A stretch of DNA of 64,000 bases, taken from contig NZ_JAFFHZ010000002.1 in assembly GCF_017052585.1 (NCBI RefSeq), forward strand, positions 434,001 through 498,000. The letters are read 5' to 3'. The position numbers and the translations under genes were made by a program. This stretch comes from Paenibacillus apiarius. GTDB lineage: Bacteria; Bacillota; Bacilli; Paenibacillales; Paenibacillaceae. A model generated the notes under the pieces. It did no database searches. It saw only the letters and a program-made list of their open reading frames with translations, and was not told the origin of the DNA. This document shows positions 25,991 to 34,554 of the stretch, piece by piece. Each line of letters starts with the position of its first letter. The first letter of the stretch is position 1.

Positions 25991-27184
25991 ATGAATGAAG
26001 CAACACGCCGTTCGCGCCCCATCATCCCTGCCGAACGGATGAAGCAATTGCCCAAGCAATTTTTCGCCGATTTAGTGCAGCGTACGAATGCCCGGATTGC
26101 CGAAGGCCACGATGTGATTAACCTCGGACAAGGCAATCCGGATTTGCCGACTGCCCCGCATATCGTCGAAGCTCTCCAGCAGGCGGCCGCCGACCCGAAG
26201 TATCATCGCTACCCTCCTTTCAGTGGATTCAGCTTTCTCAAAGAAGCGGTTGCCTTACGATATAAAGCCGATTATGATGTCGATTTGGACCCTGCTTCGG
26301 AAGTAGCCGTTTTATTTGGCGGCAAGACCGGCCTGGTGGAGATAAGCCAGATCTTGTTGAACCCCGGTGACGTGTGTCTCGTACCGGACCCCGGCTATCC
26401 CGATTATTGGTCTGGTGTCGCACTAGCAGGGGCCGAGATGGTCATGATGCCGCTTCTCGAGCAGCATGGCTTTATGCCCGCTTACGACGCGATTGGGGAG
26501 GAACATTTACGCCGCGCGAAGCTGATGTTTCTGAATTATCCGAACAATCCGACATCCGCCGTTGCGAACTCTTCTTTTTACGAAGAAACGGTGCGCTTTG
26601 CCGAACGTCACGGCATTGTGGTTGCAAGTGATTTCGCTTATGGCGCGATCGGCTTCGACGGCCACCGGCCGGTCAGCTTCCTGGAAACGCCGGGTGCCAA
26701 AGAGGTAGGAATCGAGTTCTATACGATGTCCAAGACCTACAATATGGCGGGCTGGCGAGTGGCTTTTGCCGTCGGCAACCGCGAAATCATACGTCTTATC
26801 AATCTCATGCAGGATCATATGTATGTCAGCTTGTTCGGCGCGGTGCAAGCCGCAGCCGCGGCCGCTCTAACCGGGCCGCAGGATTCCGTACGCGAACTGT
26901 GCGCTATATATGAACGAAGACGCGATGCATTTTTCGAGGCGCTCCGCCGGATCGGCTGGCAGTTGACGCCGCCGCCAGGTTCTTTTTTCGCTTGGCTTCC
27001 TGTACCGAAGCCATACAGCTCCGCGGCATTTGCGGATTTGCTGCTGGAAAAGGGCAATGTAGTCGTCGCCCCCGGCATTGGCTTCGGTGAACACGGAGAA
27101 GGTTATGTCCGCGTCGGGCTGCTTGCTTCCGAGGCCCGCATGCGCGAAGCGGCCGAGCGCATCGGACAGCTTGCTTTATTTTGA
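25991..27184 (+). CDS. mtnE: Aminotransferase, methionine-salvage type
   Basis: PLP-dependent class I/II aminotransferase of 397 aa, probably converting 4-methylthio-2-oxobutyrate to methionine in the last step of the salvage pathway. Overall wording (LPKQFFADLV, AEGHDVINLGQGNPDLPT, VLFGGKTGLVEISQ, YPNNPTSAVA, EFYTMSKTYNMAGWRVAF with the PLP Lys, DHMYVSLF, PGSFFAWLPVP) closely follows B. subtilis MtnE (YkrV) as I remember it. GGAGTGG lies 7 nt before the ATG. It sits after the palindromic element and before the proline T-box, apart from mtnWXB 4 kb downstream. A different substrate range (for example branched or aromatic amino acids) cannot be excluded. Confidence 0.82.
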   Translation: MNEATRRSRPIIPAERMKQLPKQFFADLVQRTNARIAEGHDVINLGQGNPDLPTAPHIVEALQQAAADPKYHRYPPFSGFSFLKEAVALRYKADYDVDLDPASEVAVLFGGKTGLVEISQILLNPGDVCLVPDPGYPDYWSGVALAGAEMVMMPLLEQHGFMPAYDAIGEEHLRRAKLMFLNYPNNPTSAVANSSFYEETVRFAERHGIVVASDFAYGAIGFDGHRPVSFLETPGAKEVGIEFYTMSKTYNMAGWRVAFAVGNREIIRLINLMQDHMYVSLFGAVQAAAAAALTGPQDSVRELCAIYERRRDAFFEALRRIGWQLTPPPGSFFAWLPVPKPYSSAAFADLLLEKGNVVVAPGIGFGEHGEGYVRVGLLASEARMREAAERIGQLALF

Positions 27185-27273
27185 ACCGGATTCTGCAGCT
27201 TAATCGAAACTTAAGAACAATGTTCTGTCTGAATGCTGCTCTCTAATTTATCTCAATCCGGGAACAGAGCTTC

Positions 27274-27303
27274 TTTACATCACTTGGAACCACATGGTAT
27301 TCT
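27274..27303 (+). promoter_or_regulatory. Possible sigma-A promoter of the T-box/pro transcript
   Basis: TTTACA and TATTCT are separated by 18 bp, about 25-30 nt before the first T-box nucleotides. An alternative TTGGAA/TATTCA pair overlaps it. Confidence 0.45.
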
Positions 27304-27335
27304 ATTCATAACATTGAAGTAAGAATACATTAACG

Positions 27336-27600
27336 TGATGACAGGACCAGTATGTAATGTTAGTCGCGCGCAGAGAGCGGGTTGCCAGAGGCTGTGAGCC
27401 CCGCCGTGTACCATTACAGAACCTATCCTTGAGCGGTCAGTATAAGCGCATTGCCGCAAAGCTGAACGGACGCCTCCGTTACGGGCGCTCAAGTGGGATG
27501 ATTGGCTTGTCGATGCGGATAACGCTTCGGCAGTTAATCTCAATGAAGGTGGTACCGCGGAAGAACGACTTTCGTCCTTTATAGGACGGGAGTCTTTTTT
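27336..27600 (+). ncRNA. T-box leader RNA, proline-specific (specifier CCT)
   Basis: tRNA-sensing leader upstream of proBAC. Stem I shows AGTA (27349-27352), a stem TGTAATG/CATTACA (27353-27359 with 27412-27418), the distal AGAGAGCGGG and TGTGAGCCC elements, and the specifier loop GAACCTA with CCT (proline codon) at 27422-27424. The invariant T-box AAGGTGGTACCGCGG is at 27546-27560; its TGGT bulge would pair with the ACCA end of tRNA-Pro. The terminator GACTTTCGTCC/GGACGGGAGTC with a T6 tail is at 27567-27600. Uncharged tRNA-Pro should favour the antiterminator and so turn on proline synthesis. Confidence 0.95.
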
Positions 27601-27712
27601 GTTACTTGCCCTCTTCCACAGCAGCGCGTTCGGGCGGCAGATCGGAAAACAATCCTCCGGCCAGGCGCTCCATAATATAGGCCAATGTAAATAAACATTC
27701 AGGCGGAAAGTG

Positions 27713-28828
27713 ATGGTTATGGTACAAAATCAGCGCATTGTAATCAAAATTGGAAGCAGTTCACTCACCTCGGATCACGGCGGGTTGAAACGAGAGCACA
27801 TTGCATTTTATGTCCGGGAGCTTTTTTCCCTGATCGAGCGCGGGGCGCAAGTCGTGCTGGTCACGTCTGGTGCGGTCGCGGCGGGATTTCGGCATATCGG
27901 CTATCCTAGCAGGCCGAAGCTTCTGCACGAAGGCCAAGCGGCAGCAGCCGTCGGGCAGGCGCTCTTGATGCAGGCTTATCAGGAGCAATTTCAGCAGTTT
28001 GGAATCCCAGTCGCGCAAATCTTATTGACACGCACCGACTTCGCGAGCCGAAAACGCGGACATAATGCTCACATGACAATGGAAGAGCTGTTGAAGCAGC
28101 GGGTTGTTCCGATTATTAACGAGAATGATACCGTTGCGGTCGAAGAATTGAAGTTCGGCGATAATGATACCTTGTCTGCGCTCGTCGCCAATCTGGTGCA
28201 TGCAGACCGTCTCGTCATCGTGACGGACACCGACGGCTTGTATACTGCCGACCCGCGTCGCGATCCGAACGCGACGCGATTTGAGCACGTTGAACAGATC
28301 AATGATGAAATATACGCTTTTGCAGGCGGGTCAGGCTCATCCGTCGGAACCGGCGGCATGCGTTCGAAGCTGGATGCGGCGCGCATCGCGATGCGCGGCG
28401 GAGTGCCCGCGTTCGTCGGCAAGGTCAGCGAAGCGGGCGACCTGCTTCAAGCCGTGCAAGGACACGGCAAGGGCACGTATTTCGATACGCATCTGCACGC
28501 GCTCCCGATGAAGAAGCAATGGCTTGGGTTCCATTCCACTCCGGATGGACGCATCTTCGTCGATTCCGGCGCGGAACATGCCTTGCTCGATAACGGATCC
28601 AGCTTGCTTCCTGTGGGCGTCCGCGAAGTCGAAGGCGAGTTCCATCAGGGCGATGTAGTCGAAGTAGTCGGACCTGACGATAAACTCATAGGAAGAGGGA
28701 TCGTCAATTATGATGCGTCACAGCTGCGGACTGCCGCAGGCTGGTCAAGCGAAGAAGTATTGAAGCGAATTGAGGTGTCTCGCATCGAGGTCATACACCG
28801 GGATGAATGGGTAACCTTGCGATCATAG
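27713..28828 (+). CDS. proB: Glutamate 5-kinase
   Basis: First enzyme of proline synthesis, 371 aa: phosphorylates glutamate to gamma-glutamyl phosphate. The amino-acid-kinase domain (1-250) shows IVIKIGSSSLT, LVTSGAVAAGF, IINENDTVAVEELKFGDND and GTGGMRSKLDAARIA; a PUA domain (about 275-360) follows (GRIFVDSGAEHALLDNGSSLLPVG). Feedback inhibition by proline is known for the family. Of three clustered starts, the ATG at 27713 sits 6 nt after AGGCGG and is preferred. The gene begins 112 nt after the T-box terminator. Confidence 0.96.
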   Translation: MVMVQNQRIVIKIGSSSLTSDHGGLKREHIAFYVRELFSLIERGAQVVLVTSGAVAAGFRHIGYPSRPKLLHEGQAAAAVGQALLMQAYQEQFQQFGIPVAQILLTRTDFASRKRGHNAHMTMEELLKQRVVPIINENDTVAVEELKFGDNDTLSALVANLVHADRLVIVTDTDGLYTADPRRDPNATRFEHVEQINDEIYAFAGGSGSSVGTGGMRSKLDAARIAMRGGVPAFVGKVSEAGDLLQAVQGHGKGTYFDTHLHALPMKKQWLGFHSTPDGRIFVDSGAEHALLDNGSSLLPVGVREVEGEFHQGDVVEVVGPDDKLIGRGIVNYDASQLRTAAGWSSEEVLKRIEVSRIEVIHRDEWVTLRS

Positions 28829-28842
28829 AGGAGGAATAGACA

Positions 28843-30090
28843 ATGAGTGAAGTACGTCAAAAAGCAGCTCTGGCCAAAGCAGCAGCTGCCGTAATGAATC
28901 GGCTGGGCACCGATGCGAAAAACGAAGCGCTGCTTCGCATGGCTGATGCATTGGTCGAACAGGCAGCTTCCATTATCGAGGCCAATGCACGTGATTTGGC
29001 ACGCGGGAAGGAGCTAGGCATCACTCCTTCCCTGTTGGATCGGCTTGCATTGAACGAGCAGCGAATTCGGGATATGGCGGAAGGATTGAGACAAATCGTC
29101 AGTCTGCCGGATCCGGTTGGCGACGTGCTGGAGACATTTGACCGGCCGAATGGCTTGCACATTGAGAAGCTTCGCGTTCCTTTAGGGGTTATCGGCATCA
29201 TTTACGAAGCGCGTCCGAATGTGACTGTGGATGCGGCGGGGCTGTGCCTGAAGACCGGGAATGCGGTCGTCCTGCGCGGAGGCTCTTCCGCGCTTGAATC
29301 GAACAAACGAATCATTGAAGTGCTGCATGATGCGCTCGCCAATACCAATCTCCCTGCAGACGCGCTGCAGATTATCGAAGATCCGAACCGCTCCTCTGTA
29401 GATGAGATGTTGAAGCTGAACGGGCTGCTTGATGTTATCATTCCCCGAGGCGGGGCATCGCTCATTCAAAATGTCGTGCAAAATGCGACGGTACCGGTCA
29501 TAGAAACGGGTGCCGGCATTTGCCATACGTACATCGATGCAGATGCCGATCCGGGAATGGCAGAAGCGATCGCTTTGAATGCGAAAGTGCAACGTCCTTC
29601 AGTATGCAATGCGATGGAGACACTGCTTGTGCATCAGCAATTTGCCGATCGTCATTTAACCGGTCTCCTCGAAGCATTCCAGGTTCACAACGTTGAATTG
29701 CGCGGCTGCGAACGCACGCGGGCATATACTCCGTGGGCCAAGCCTGCAGCGGAACAAGATTACGCGACTGAATATAACGATTATGTTCTGAACGTGCGCA
29801 TTGTCGATTCATTGGATGAGGCGCTTCAGCATATAGCCCGCTACGGCACGATGCACTCCGAATGCATCGTAACTGATAATAAAGAACGCGCCGATCGCTT
29901 CTTGCAAGAGGTGGATGCGGCGGCTGTATATCACAATGCATCGACGCGGTTCACGGACGGATTCGAATTCGGATTCGGAGCGGAAATCGGCATCAGCACC
30001 CAGAAGCTGCACGCCCGGGGTCCTATGGGATTGCCTGCCCTTACCTCCGAGAAATACCGCATTTATGGAAAAGGCCAAATTAGAGAGTAA
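28843..30090 (+). CDS. proA: Gamma-glutamyl phosphate reductase
   Basis: Second enzyme of proline synthesis, 415 aa: NADPH-dependent reduction of glutamyl phosphate to glutamate semialdehyde, in complex with ProB. Aldehyde-dehydrogenase-fold features include GVIGIIYEARPNVTVDAAGLCLKTGN and the catalytic Cys in AKVQRPSVCNAMETLLVH; FGAEIGISTQKLHARGPMGL closes the protein. AGGAGG lies 8-10 nt before the ATG and the gene starts 14 bp after proB. Confidence 0.96.
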   Translation: MSEVRQKAALAKAAAAVMNRLGTDAKNEALLRMADALVEQAASIIEANARDLARGKELGITPSLLDRLALNEQRIRDMAEGLRQIVSLPDPVGDVLETFDRPNGLHIEKLRVPLGVIGIIYEARPNVTVDAAGLCLKTGNAVVLRGGSSALESNKRIIEVLHDALANTNLPADALQIIEDPNRSSVDEMLKLNGLLDVIIPRGGASLIQNVVQNATVPVIETGAGICHTYIDADADPGMAEAIALNAKVQRPSVCNAMETLLVHQQFADRHLTGLLEAFQVHNVELRGCERTRAYTPWAKPAAEQDYATEYNDYVLNVRIVDSLDEALQHIARYGTMHSECIVTDNKERADRFLQEVDAAAVYHNASTRFTDGFEFGFGAEIGISTQKLHARGPMGLPALTSEKYRIYGKGQIRE

Positions 30091-30120
30091 TAAGGAAAAG
30101 AAGATGAAGAAGGAAGAGGG

Positions 30121-31002
30121 ATGAACAACATGAAAATTGAACAAGCACAAGTGAATGACGCCTTCCGATCGCTTCACTTCTGTATCTTTGGAGCGGGGTC
30201 CATGGCAGAGGCCATCGTGCGCGGCATGACAGAGCAACACTTGACCAACCCGGAACGAATCGCGGTAATCAATCGCAGCAATGCAGAACGTTTGCACGAA
30301 ATGCAGGACCGATATGGAGTGACCATTGACTTAACGGCAGAAGCCAAGCAGAACCGGCTTGCGGCGGCAGATATTATCGTACTCGCGATAAAACCGAAGG
30401 ATGCGGCCGCAGCCTTGCATGAGCTTAAGCCGTTGCTGCGCGCTGACACGGTTCTCGTGTCCGTTGTTGCCGGCCTCAGCATCGCTACGATGCAGCGCAT
30501 CGTCGGGGCAACGCCGATAGTGCGCACGATGCCGAATACATCCAGCAACATTGGAATCGGAGCCACGGCGCTATGCTGCTCGCAAGAGGTGACTCCCGCT
30601 CAAAAATATGCTGCGATGACAATGCTGAATGCAATGGGTATCGTCACCGAGGTTGAAGAACCATATTTGAATATCGTTACCGGCCTGTCCGGCAGCGGCC
30701 CCGCTTATATCTATTACTTGATGGAAGCCATGGTTCAGGCAGGGATGGAGGGCGGCTTGTCCCGGGAGCAATCTCACGATTTAACCGTTCAAACCGTATT
30801 GGGCGCCGCAGAAATGGTCAGACGGACGGGAGAAGAGCCAGCCGCGCTTCGCCGCAAAGTCACCTCGCCCGGAGGCACGACGCAAGCGGCACTGGAGGTG
30901 TTGGAGCAATATCGATTTGCGGATGCGATAAGGACTGCCATTCATCGCGCAGAAGCAAGAGCGCAGGAGATGGGAGAACAAATTGGGAGGAACATGGAAT
31001 GA
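30121..31002 (+). CDS. proC: Pyrroline-5-carboxylate reductase
   Basis: Last enzyme of proline synthesis, 293 aa. The N-terminal Rossmann domain (FCIFGAGSMAEAIVRGM) binds NAD(P)H. The C-terminal helical dimer domain carries VTGLSGSGPAYIYYLMEAM and VTSPGGTTQAALEVLE, the family signature. It starts 30 bp after proA. Its stop overlaps the mtnW start (ATG 30999-31001 and TGA 31000-31002), so mtnWXB must be on the same transcript unless a promoter lies inside proC. Confidence 0.95.
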   Translation: MNNMKIEQAQVNDAFRSLHFCIFGAGSMAEAIVRGMTEQHLTNPERIAVINRSNAERLHEMQDRYGVTIDLTAEAKQNRLAAADIIVLAIKPKDAAAALHELKPLLRADTVLVSVVAGLSIATMQRIVGATPIVRTMPNTSSNIGIGATALCCSQEVTPAQKYAAMTMLNAMGIVTEVEEPYLNIVTGLSGSGPAYIYYLMEAMVQAGMEGGLSREQSHDLTVQTVLGAAEMVRRTGEEPAALRRKVTSPGGTTQAALEVLEQYRFADAIRTAIHRAEARAQEMGEQIGRNME

Positions 31003-32216
31003 TGAATCATTGCGTCGCCACGTACCGTCTATACGACGACCGTGCCGACTTTCATAAGAAAGCCGAAGGCATCGCCGTTGGCTTGACCGTCGGAAGCTGG
31101 ACCGACCTCCCCGAAGCGGAAAAAGCAGATATGGAGAAGCATCTGGGGCGCGTCGTGTCAGTACAGGAGCATCACTCGGACGTTCCCGGAGAGCGCTGCG
31201 CGGAAATATCCATCGCTTATCCAGACATCAACTTTAGCCACGATATTCCGGCATTGCTCGTTACCATTTTCGGCAAGCTGTCGATGGACGGGCGAATTAA
31301 GCTCATCGATGTGAACTGGTCCGATGAGTTCAAGCAGGCCTTTCCGGGGCCTAAATTCGGAGTGGATGGCGTCCGCAAGCTCGTCGATGTGCACGACCGC
31401 CCGCTCTTGATGAGCATTTTCAAATCCGTCATCGGACACGACTTGCAAACGTTGCGGGAACAATTCTATCAGCAGGCGCTAGGCGGCGTCAATCTCATCA
31501 AAGACGATGAGATCCTGTTCGAGAATCCGCTGACTCCGATCGGCAGAAGGGTTCGAGTCTGTATGCAGGCAGCACAAGAAGCAGAGCAGCGCACTGGCAA
31601 GAAGCTGCTCTACGCCGTCAACCTGACCGGGCCGACATTCAGCCTGCGCGATCAAGCGCTCCGAGCCATAGAAGCCGGAGCCAATGCTCTGCTCTTCAAT
31701 GTGCTGGGCTATGGCTATGACGTGCTTCATGCATTAAGCCAAGATCGCGACATTACCGTTCCAATAGCGGCTCATCCGGCATTGGCCGGATCGTATTACC
31801 CTTCGCCGCATCATGGAATTTCCGCTTCACTCGTGCTCGGCAAATTCATGCGGCTCGCTGGCGCCGATCTCGTCCTCTTCCCTTCGCCCTATGGCTCGGT
31901 TACGATGCCGAAGGAAGAGACGCAAGCGATCCGCGAGGCGCTTACGACAGCGGCAATCGATGCTCCGCCGAGCTTCCCTGTGCCATCCGCCGGCATTCAT
32001 CCAGGCCTCGTGCCGCTCCTTATCCGCGATTTCGGCACTGATGTCGTCGTCAATGCGGGTGGTGGCGTTCACGGGCATCCGCTCGGCACTGCGGCCGGCG
32101 GACGCGCCTTCGTTCAAGCCATCGATGCCGTCATGCAGGGTTCGCCCCTGGAAAGCTTTGCGGCGGATCATGAAGAGCTGCGGGCCGCAATTCAAGCATG
32201 GGGGGTAAAGCAATGA
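30999..32216 (+). CDS. mtnW: 2,3-diketo-5-methylthiopentyl-1-phosphate enolase (RuBisCO-like protein)
   Basis: RuBisCO-like enolase of the methionine salvage pathway, 405 aa. The large-subunit barrel is evident from PGPKFGVDGVRKLVDVHDRPL, GGVNLIKDDEIL (the position of the carbamylated Lys and metal ligands), LLFNVLGYGYDVLHAL, AHPALAGSY and VVVNAGGGVHGHPLGTAAGGRAF. Length and these replacements fit the YkrW/MtnW branch, which enolises but does not fix CO2. Either ATG 30999 or ATG 31002 could be used after GGGAGG. Translational coupling to proC is unusual for this gene. Confidence 0.94.
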   Translation: MMNHCVATYRLYDDRADFHKKAEGIAVGLTVGSWTDLPEAEKADMEKHLGRVVSVQEHHSDVPGERCAEISIAYPDINFSHDIPALLVTIFGKLSMDGRIKLIDVNWSDEFKQAFPGPKFGVDGVRKLVDVHDRPLLMSIFKSVIGHDLQTLREQFYQQALGGVNLIKDDEILFENPLTPIGRRVRVCMQAAQEAEQRTGKKLLYAVNLTGPTFSLRDQALRAIEAGANALLFNVLGYGYDVLHALSQDRDITVPIAAHPALAGSYYPSPHHGISASLVLGKFMRLAGADLVLFPSPYGSVTMPKEETQAIREALTTAAIDAPPSFPVPSAGIHPGLVPLLIRDFGTDVVVNAGGGVHGHPLGTAAGGRAFVQAIDAVMQGSPLESFAADHEELRAAIQAWGVKQ

Positions 32217-32875
32217 CCACCGCCAAGAAGCGTGTCGTCTTCTGCGACTTCGACGGCACGATTACGGTAAATGACAATATCATCGCAATTATCCGCCATT
32301 TTAATCCGGCGGGTTGGGAACCTATCGCTCAGGACGTCATCGCAGAGCGCAAGTCCATACGTCAAGGCGTCGGAGAATTGTTTGCCTTGCTCCCGGCATC
32401 CATGCGTGACGAAGTGATTCGTTTTGCGACTTCGCAAGCGATCATTCGATCAGGGTTCGAGCAATTCGTGCAATTTTGCCGTGATGAGAGCATCGAGCTG
32501 TACGTGACAAGCGGCGGCATCGATTTCTTCGTCTATCCGCTGCTTAAGCCTTTCGGCATTCCATCTGATCGCATTTATTGCAACGGCAGCGACTTCAGCG
32601 GCGACACGGTCCGCATTACATGGCCGCATGAATGCTCGGAGCCATGCAACAATGATTGCGGCATGTGCAAGACAACGATCGTGAGAAGGTTCCCACCCGA
32701 ACAATACGAGCGGATCGTGGTTGGCGATAGCGTCACCGATTTTGCCGCTGCAAAACTGGTGGAATTCGTCTATGCCCGCTCGCACCTGATTGAGAAATGC
32801 GAGCAATTGCATATTCCGCATGCTCCGTTCGATACGTTCCATGACATCATCGGGCATTTAAAACAAAACGGATAG
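32213..32875 (+). CDS. mtnX: 2-hydroxy-3-keto-5-methylthiopentenyl-1-phosphate phosphatase
   Basis: HAD-superfamily phosphatase of 220 aa that follows MtnW in methionine salvage. HAD motif I is VFCDFDGTITVNDN (nucleophile Asp), motif II is the Thr/Ser region YVTSGGIDFFV, and motif III is YERIVVGDSVTDFAAAKL. A four-Cys cluster (ECSEPCNNDCGMC) in the cap region is present, as in other MtnX proteins. The ATG at 32213 overlaps the mtnW stop (ATGA) and follows GGGGGG; an in-frame ATG 15 nt upstream is less likely. Confidence 0.93.
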   Translation: MTTAKKRVVFCDFDGTITVNDNIIAIIRHFNPAGWEPIAQDVIAERKSIRQGVGELFALLPASMRDEVIRFATSQAIIRSGFEQFVQFCRDESIELYVTSGGIDFFVYPLLKPFGIPSDRIYCNGSDFSGDTVRITWPHECSEPCNNDCGMCKTTIVRRFPPEQYERIVVGDSVTDFAAAKLVEFVYARSHLIEKCEQLHIPHAPFDTFHDIIGHLKQNG

Positions 32876-32934
32876 CGTAAAGAAAATGAAGGTCAGCGAA
32901 CTCAATTTTATTTCAGTGATACGGAGGCAGTAAA

Positions 32935-33579
32935 ATGATAACTATCGGGAATCTCACTTTAGAAAAGAAGCAGCGCGCCCTTGCCGAGCTTCGCTCCATC
33001 AAGGAACAATTTGCTGCACGTGACTGGTTCCCGGGAACAAGCGGCAATTTGTCCGTACGTGCCAGTGACATCGAAGAAGGCCGCTTTCAATTTGCCATTA
33101 CGGCAAGCGGTAAAGATAAATCGCTCCATACTCCTGAAGATTTTTTATTCGTCGATGAACACGGTAAGCCTGCAGAGTGCACACAGCTCAGACCAAGCGC
33201 AGAAACGCTCATTCATTGTGAAATTTATCGAATGACGGGCTGCGGCGCCATTTTCCATGTACATACGGTATGGAATAACGTTCTATCCGAGTTGTTCTGG
33301 GAACAGGGAGCCGTTCCCGTGGAAGGTGTCGAGCTCATCAAAGCATTCAACATATGGGAAGAAGACGCCCGCATTGAAATTCCGATCGTGCCCAACTACG
33401 CGGAAATCCCGCGCATCGTGCCCTGTATTACAGAGAAGCTCGACCCGCGCATTCCGGGAATTCTGCTGCGCAAGCACGGAATATATGCTTGGGGCGCCAC
33501 CCCGTTCGAGGCCAAACGTCATCTGGAAGCGTTCGAATTCCTGTTCGAGTACGTATACCGTATGCAGGCGCTCCGTTAG
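32935..33579 (+). CDS. mtnB: Methylthioribulose-1-phosphate dehydratase
   Basis: Class II aldolase-fold zinc dehydratase of methionine salvage, 214 aa. Motifs: WFPGTSGNLSVRA, ASGKDKSLHTPEDFL, PSAETLIHCEIY, FHVHTVWNNVLSE (His-x-His zinc ligands) and LLRKHGIYAWGATPFEAKRHLEAFEFL. ACGGAGG precedes the ATG. It ends the pro/mtn gene row and is followed by a hairpin with a short T-run. mtnD (acireductone dioxygenase), mtnK and mtnA are not in this window. Confidence 0.94.
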   Translation: MITIGNLTLEKKQRALAELRSIKEQFAARDWFPGTSGNLSVRASDIEEGRFQFAITASGKDKSLHTPEDFLFVDEHGKPAECTQLRPSAETLIHCEIYRMTGCGAIFHVHTVWNNVLSELFWEQGAVPVEGVELIKAFNIWEEDARIEIPIVPNYAEIPRIVPCITEKLDPRIPGILLRKHGIYAWGATPFEAKRHLEAFEFLFEYVYRMQALR

Positions 33580-33607
33580 CGCTTGTTACGCTATCAGCAT
33601 GCAGAGC

Positions 33608-33629
33608 CCGTCCGGTTGGACGGACTTTT
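33608..33629 (+). terminator. Terminator after mtnB
   Basis: CCGTCC pairs with GGACGG around GGTT, followed 2 nt later by TTTT on the plus strand. It is small but well placed, 28 bp after the mtnB stop. Confidence 0.65.
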
Positions 33630-33678
33630 CTACATTAGGGATGAGGCGGTAAGACGCGCATAACTGCTCTGCCGCATA

Positions 33679-33713
33679 GAAAAAACCGCGCTGCATTCCC
33701 ATGCAGTGCGGTT
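33679..33713 (-). terminator. Intrinsic terminator of dnaD
   Basis: On the minus strand AACCGC-A-CTGCAT pairs with ATGCAG-C-GCGGTT around GGGA (13 bp, one mismatch), followed by TTTTTTC. It begins just after the dnaD stop. Confidence 0.9.
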
Positions 33714-33715
33714 CA

Positions 33716-34396
33716 TTATCTTCCGCCGGAGCGGAACTTCTGTGTATAGACCTTCGCGTCCTCAATCGAATGAATGCGGTTCCGATTCCATTCCAGCAAG
33801 ATGCGATCAATGTAACGGAAATGAACTTTCCCCGCAAAGACCGCTTCCTTCAGTGCCAATAGAATCAATTCTTCCGGATAACGATCCTGATCAATCCAGC
33901 CCGCTATCGTCTCGCATTCCATCGGTGACAAGGGGCGGCCAAACTCTTTTTCGAAAATGTTAAACAGATTCGGCGGCTCAGATTCGGCCAATGAGGTTAC
34001 AGCGCGCAGCTTCTGCCGTTCGGCGCGGAATTCTTCCGCCATGACGATCGCAAGCTTCTCCCATAGACCGGTCAAATTATACCGTTCGTATTGCACGTCT
34101 GTCTGCGGGTCTATTTCCTCATCAATTGTTAAGAAGCCGTCTTTCATTAGTTTTTGGAGTGATTTGATGACCGCATCCGCGGACGCGCCCATTCGCTCCT
34201 GCAGCTCTTCAATGGTAGGGAAATCTTTCATTTCCTGCTGCTTGAAGCCGATGAGATGAATGAACAGCATTACATCTGTATCGCTCAGCTTTAACTGCCT
34301 ATAATAACGCAACAAATGATATGGCACGCTTATGCTTCCCGATTGCAATCCGAGCGCCATTCCTTTGGCGAAGGTTCGAAAGGCGTCCCCGCTCAT
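33716..34396 (-). CDS. dnaD: DNA replication initiation protein DnaD
   Basis: Primosomal protein that acts with DnaB and DnaI to load the replicative helicase at oriC and restart sites, 226 aa. The N-terminal DDBH1 winged-helix domain (about 15-110) contains LLRYYRQLKLSDTDVMLFIHLIGF. The C-terminal DDBH2 domain (about 130-205) has FEKEFGRPLSPMECETIAGWID and the conserved YIDRILLEWNRN. The asnS-dnaD order is as in B. subtilis, but nth, which normally follows, is 20 kb away. Confidence 0.95.
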   Translation of the reverse strand: MSGDAFRTFAKGMALGLQSGSISVPYHLLRYYRQLKLSDTDVMLFIHLIGFKQQEMKDFPTIEELQERMGASADAVIKSLQKLMKDGFLTIDEEIDPQTDVQYERYNLTGLWEKLAIVMAEEFRAERQKLRAVTSLAESEPPNLFNIFEKEFGRPLSPMECETIAGWIDQDRYPEELILLALKEAVFAGKVHFRYIDRILLEWNRNRIHSIEDAKVYTQKFRSGGR

Positions 34397-34499
34397 ACGT
34401 TAATCCCCTCTCCGCTTCCTACTTATCCTATTGTCGCATAAAATTGATTTTTTAGTAAGTCCATATTGGTAACGTTTTCAAACATTTTGTATGTCTCTA

Positions 34500-34533
34500 A
34501 TAATAATCCCGTACCGCTTTATGCGGTACGGGA
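34500..34533 (-). terminator. Intrinsic terminator of asnS
   Basis: On the minus strand TCCCGTACCGC and GCGGTACGGGA make a perfect 11-bp stem with a 5-nt loop, followed by TTATTATTA, 22 bp after the asnS stop. Confidence 0.85.
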
Positions 34534-34554
34534 TGGCAAGCTTGCTTCACATGA

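Noticed and set aside
27601..27712. A minus-strand frame ending MERLAGGLFSDLPPERAAVEEGK between the T-box and proB
   Set aside because: Only about 23 codons from its ATG, with no ribosome site, and the open frame further upstream is antisense to proB. It would also be transcribed against the pro leader.
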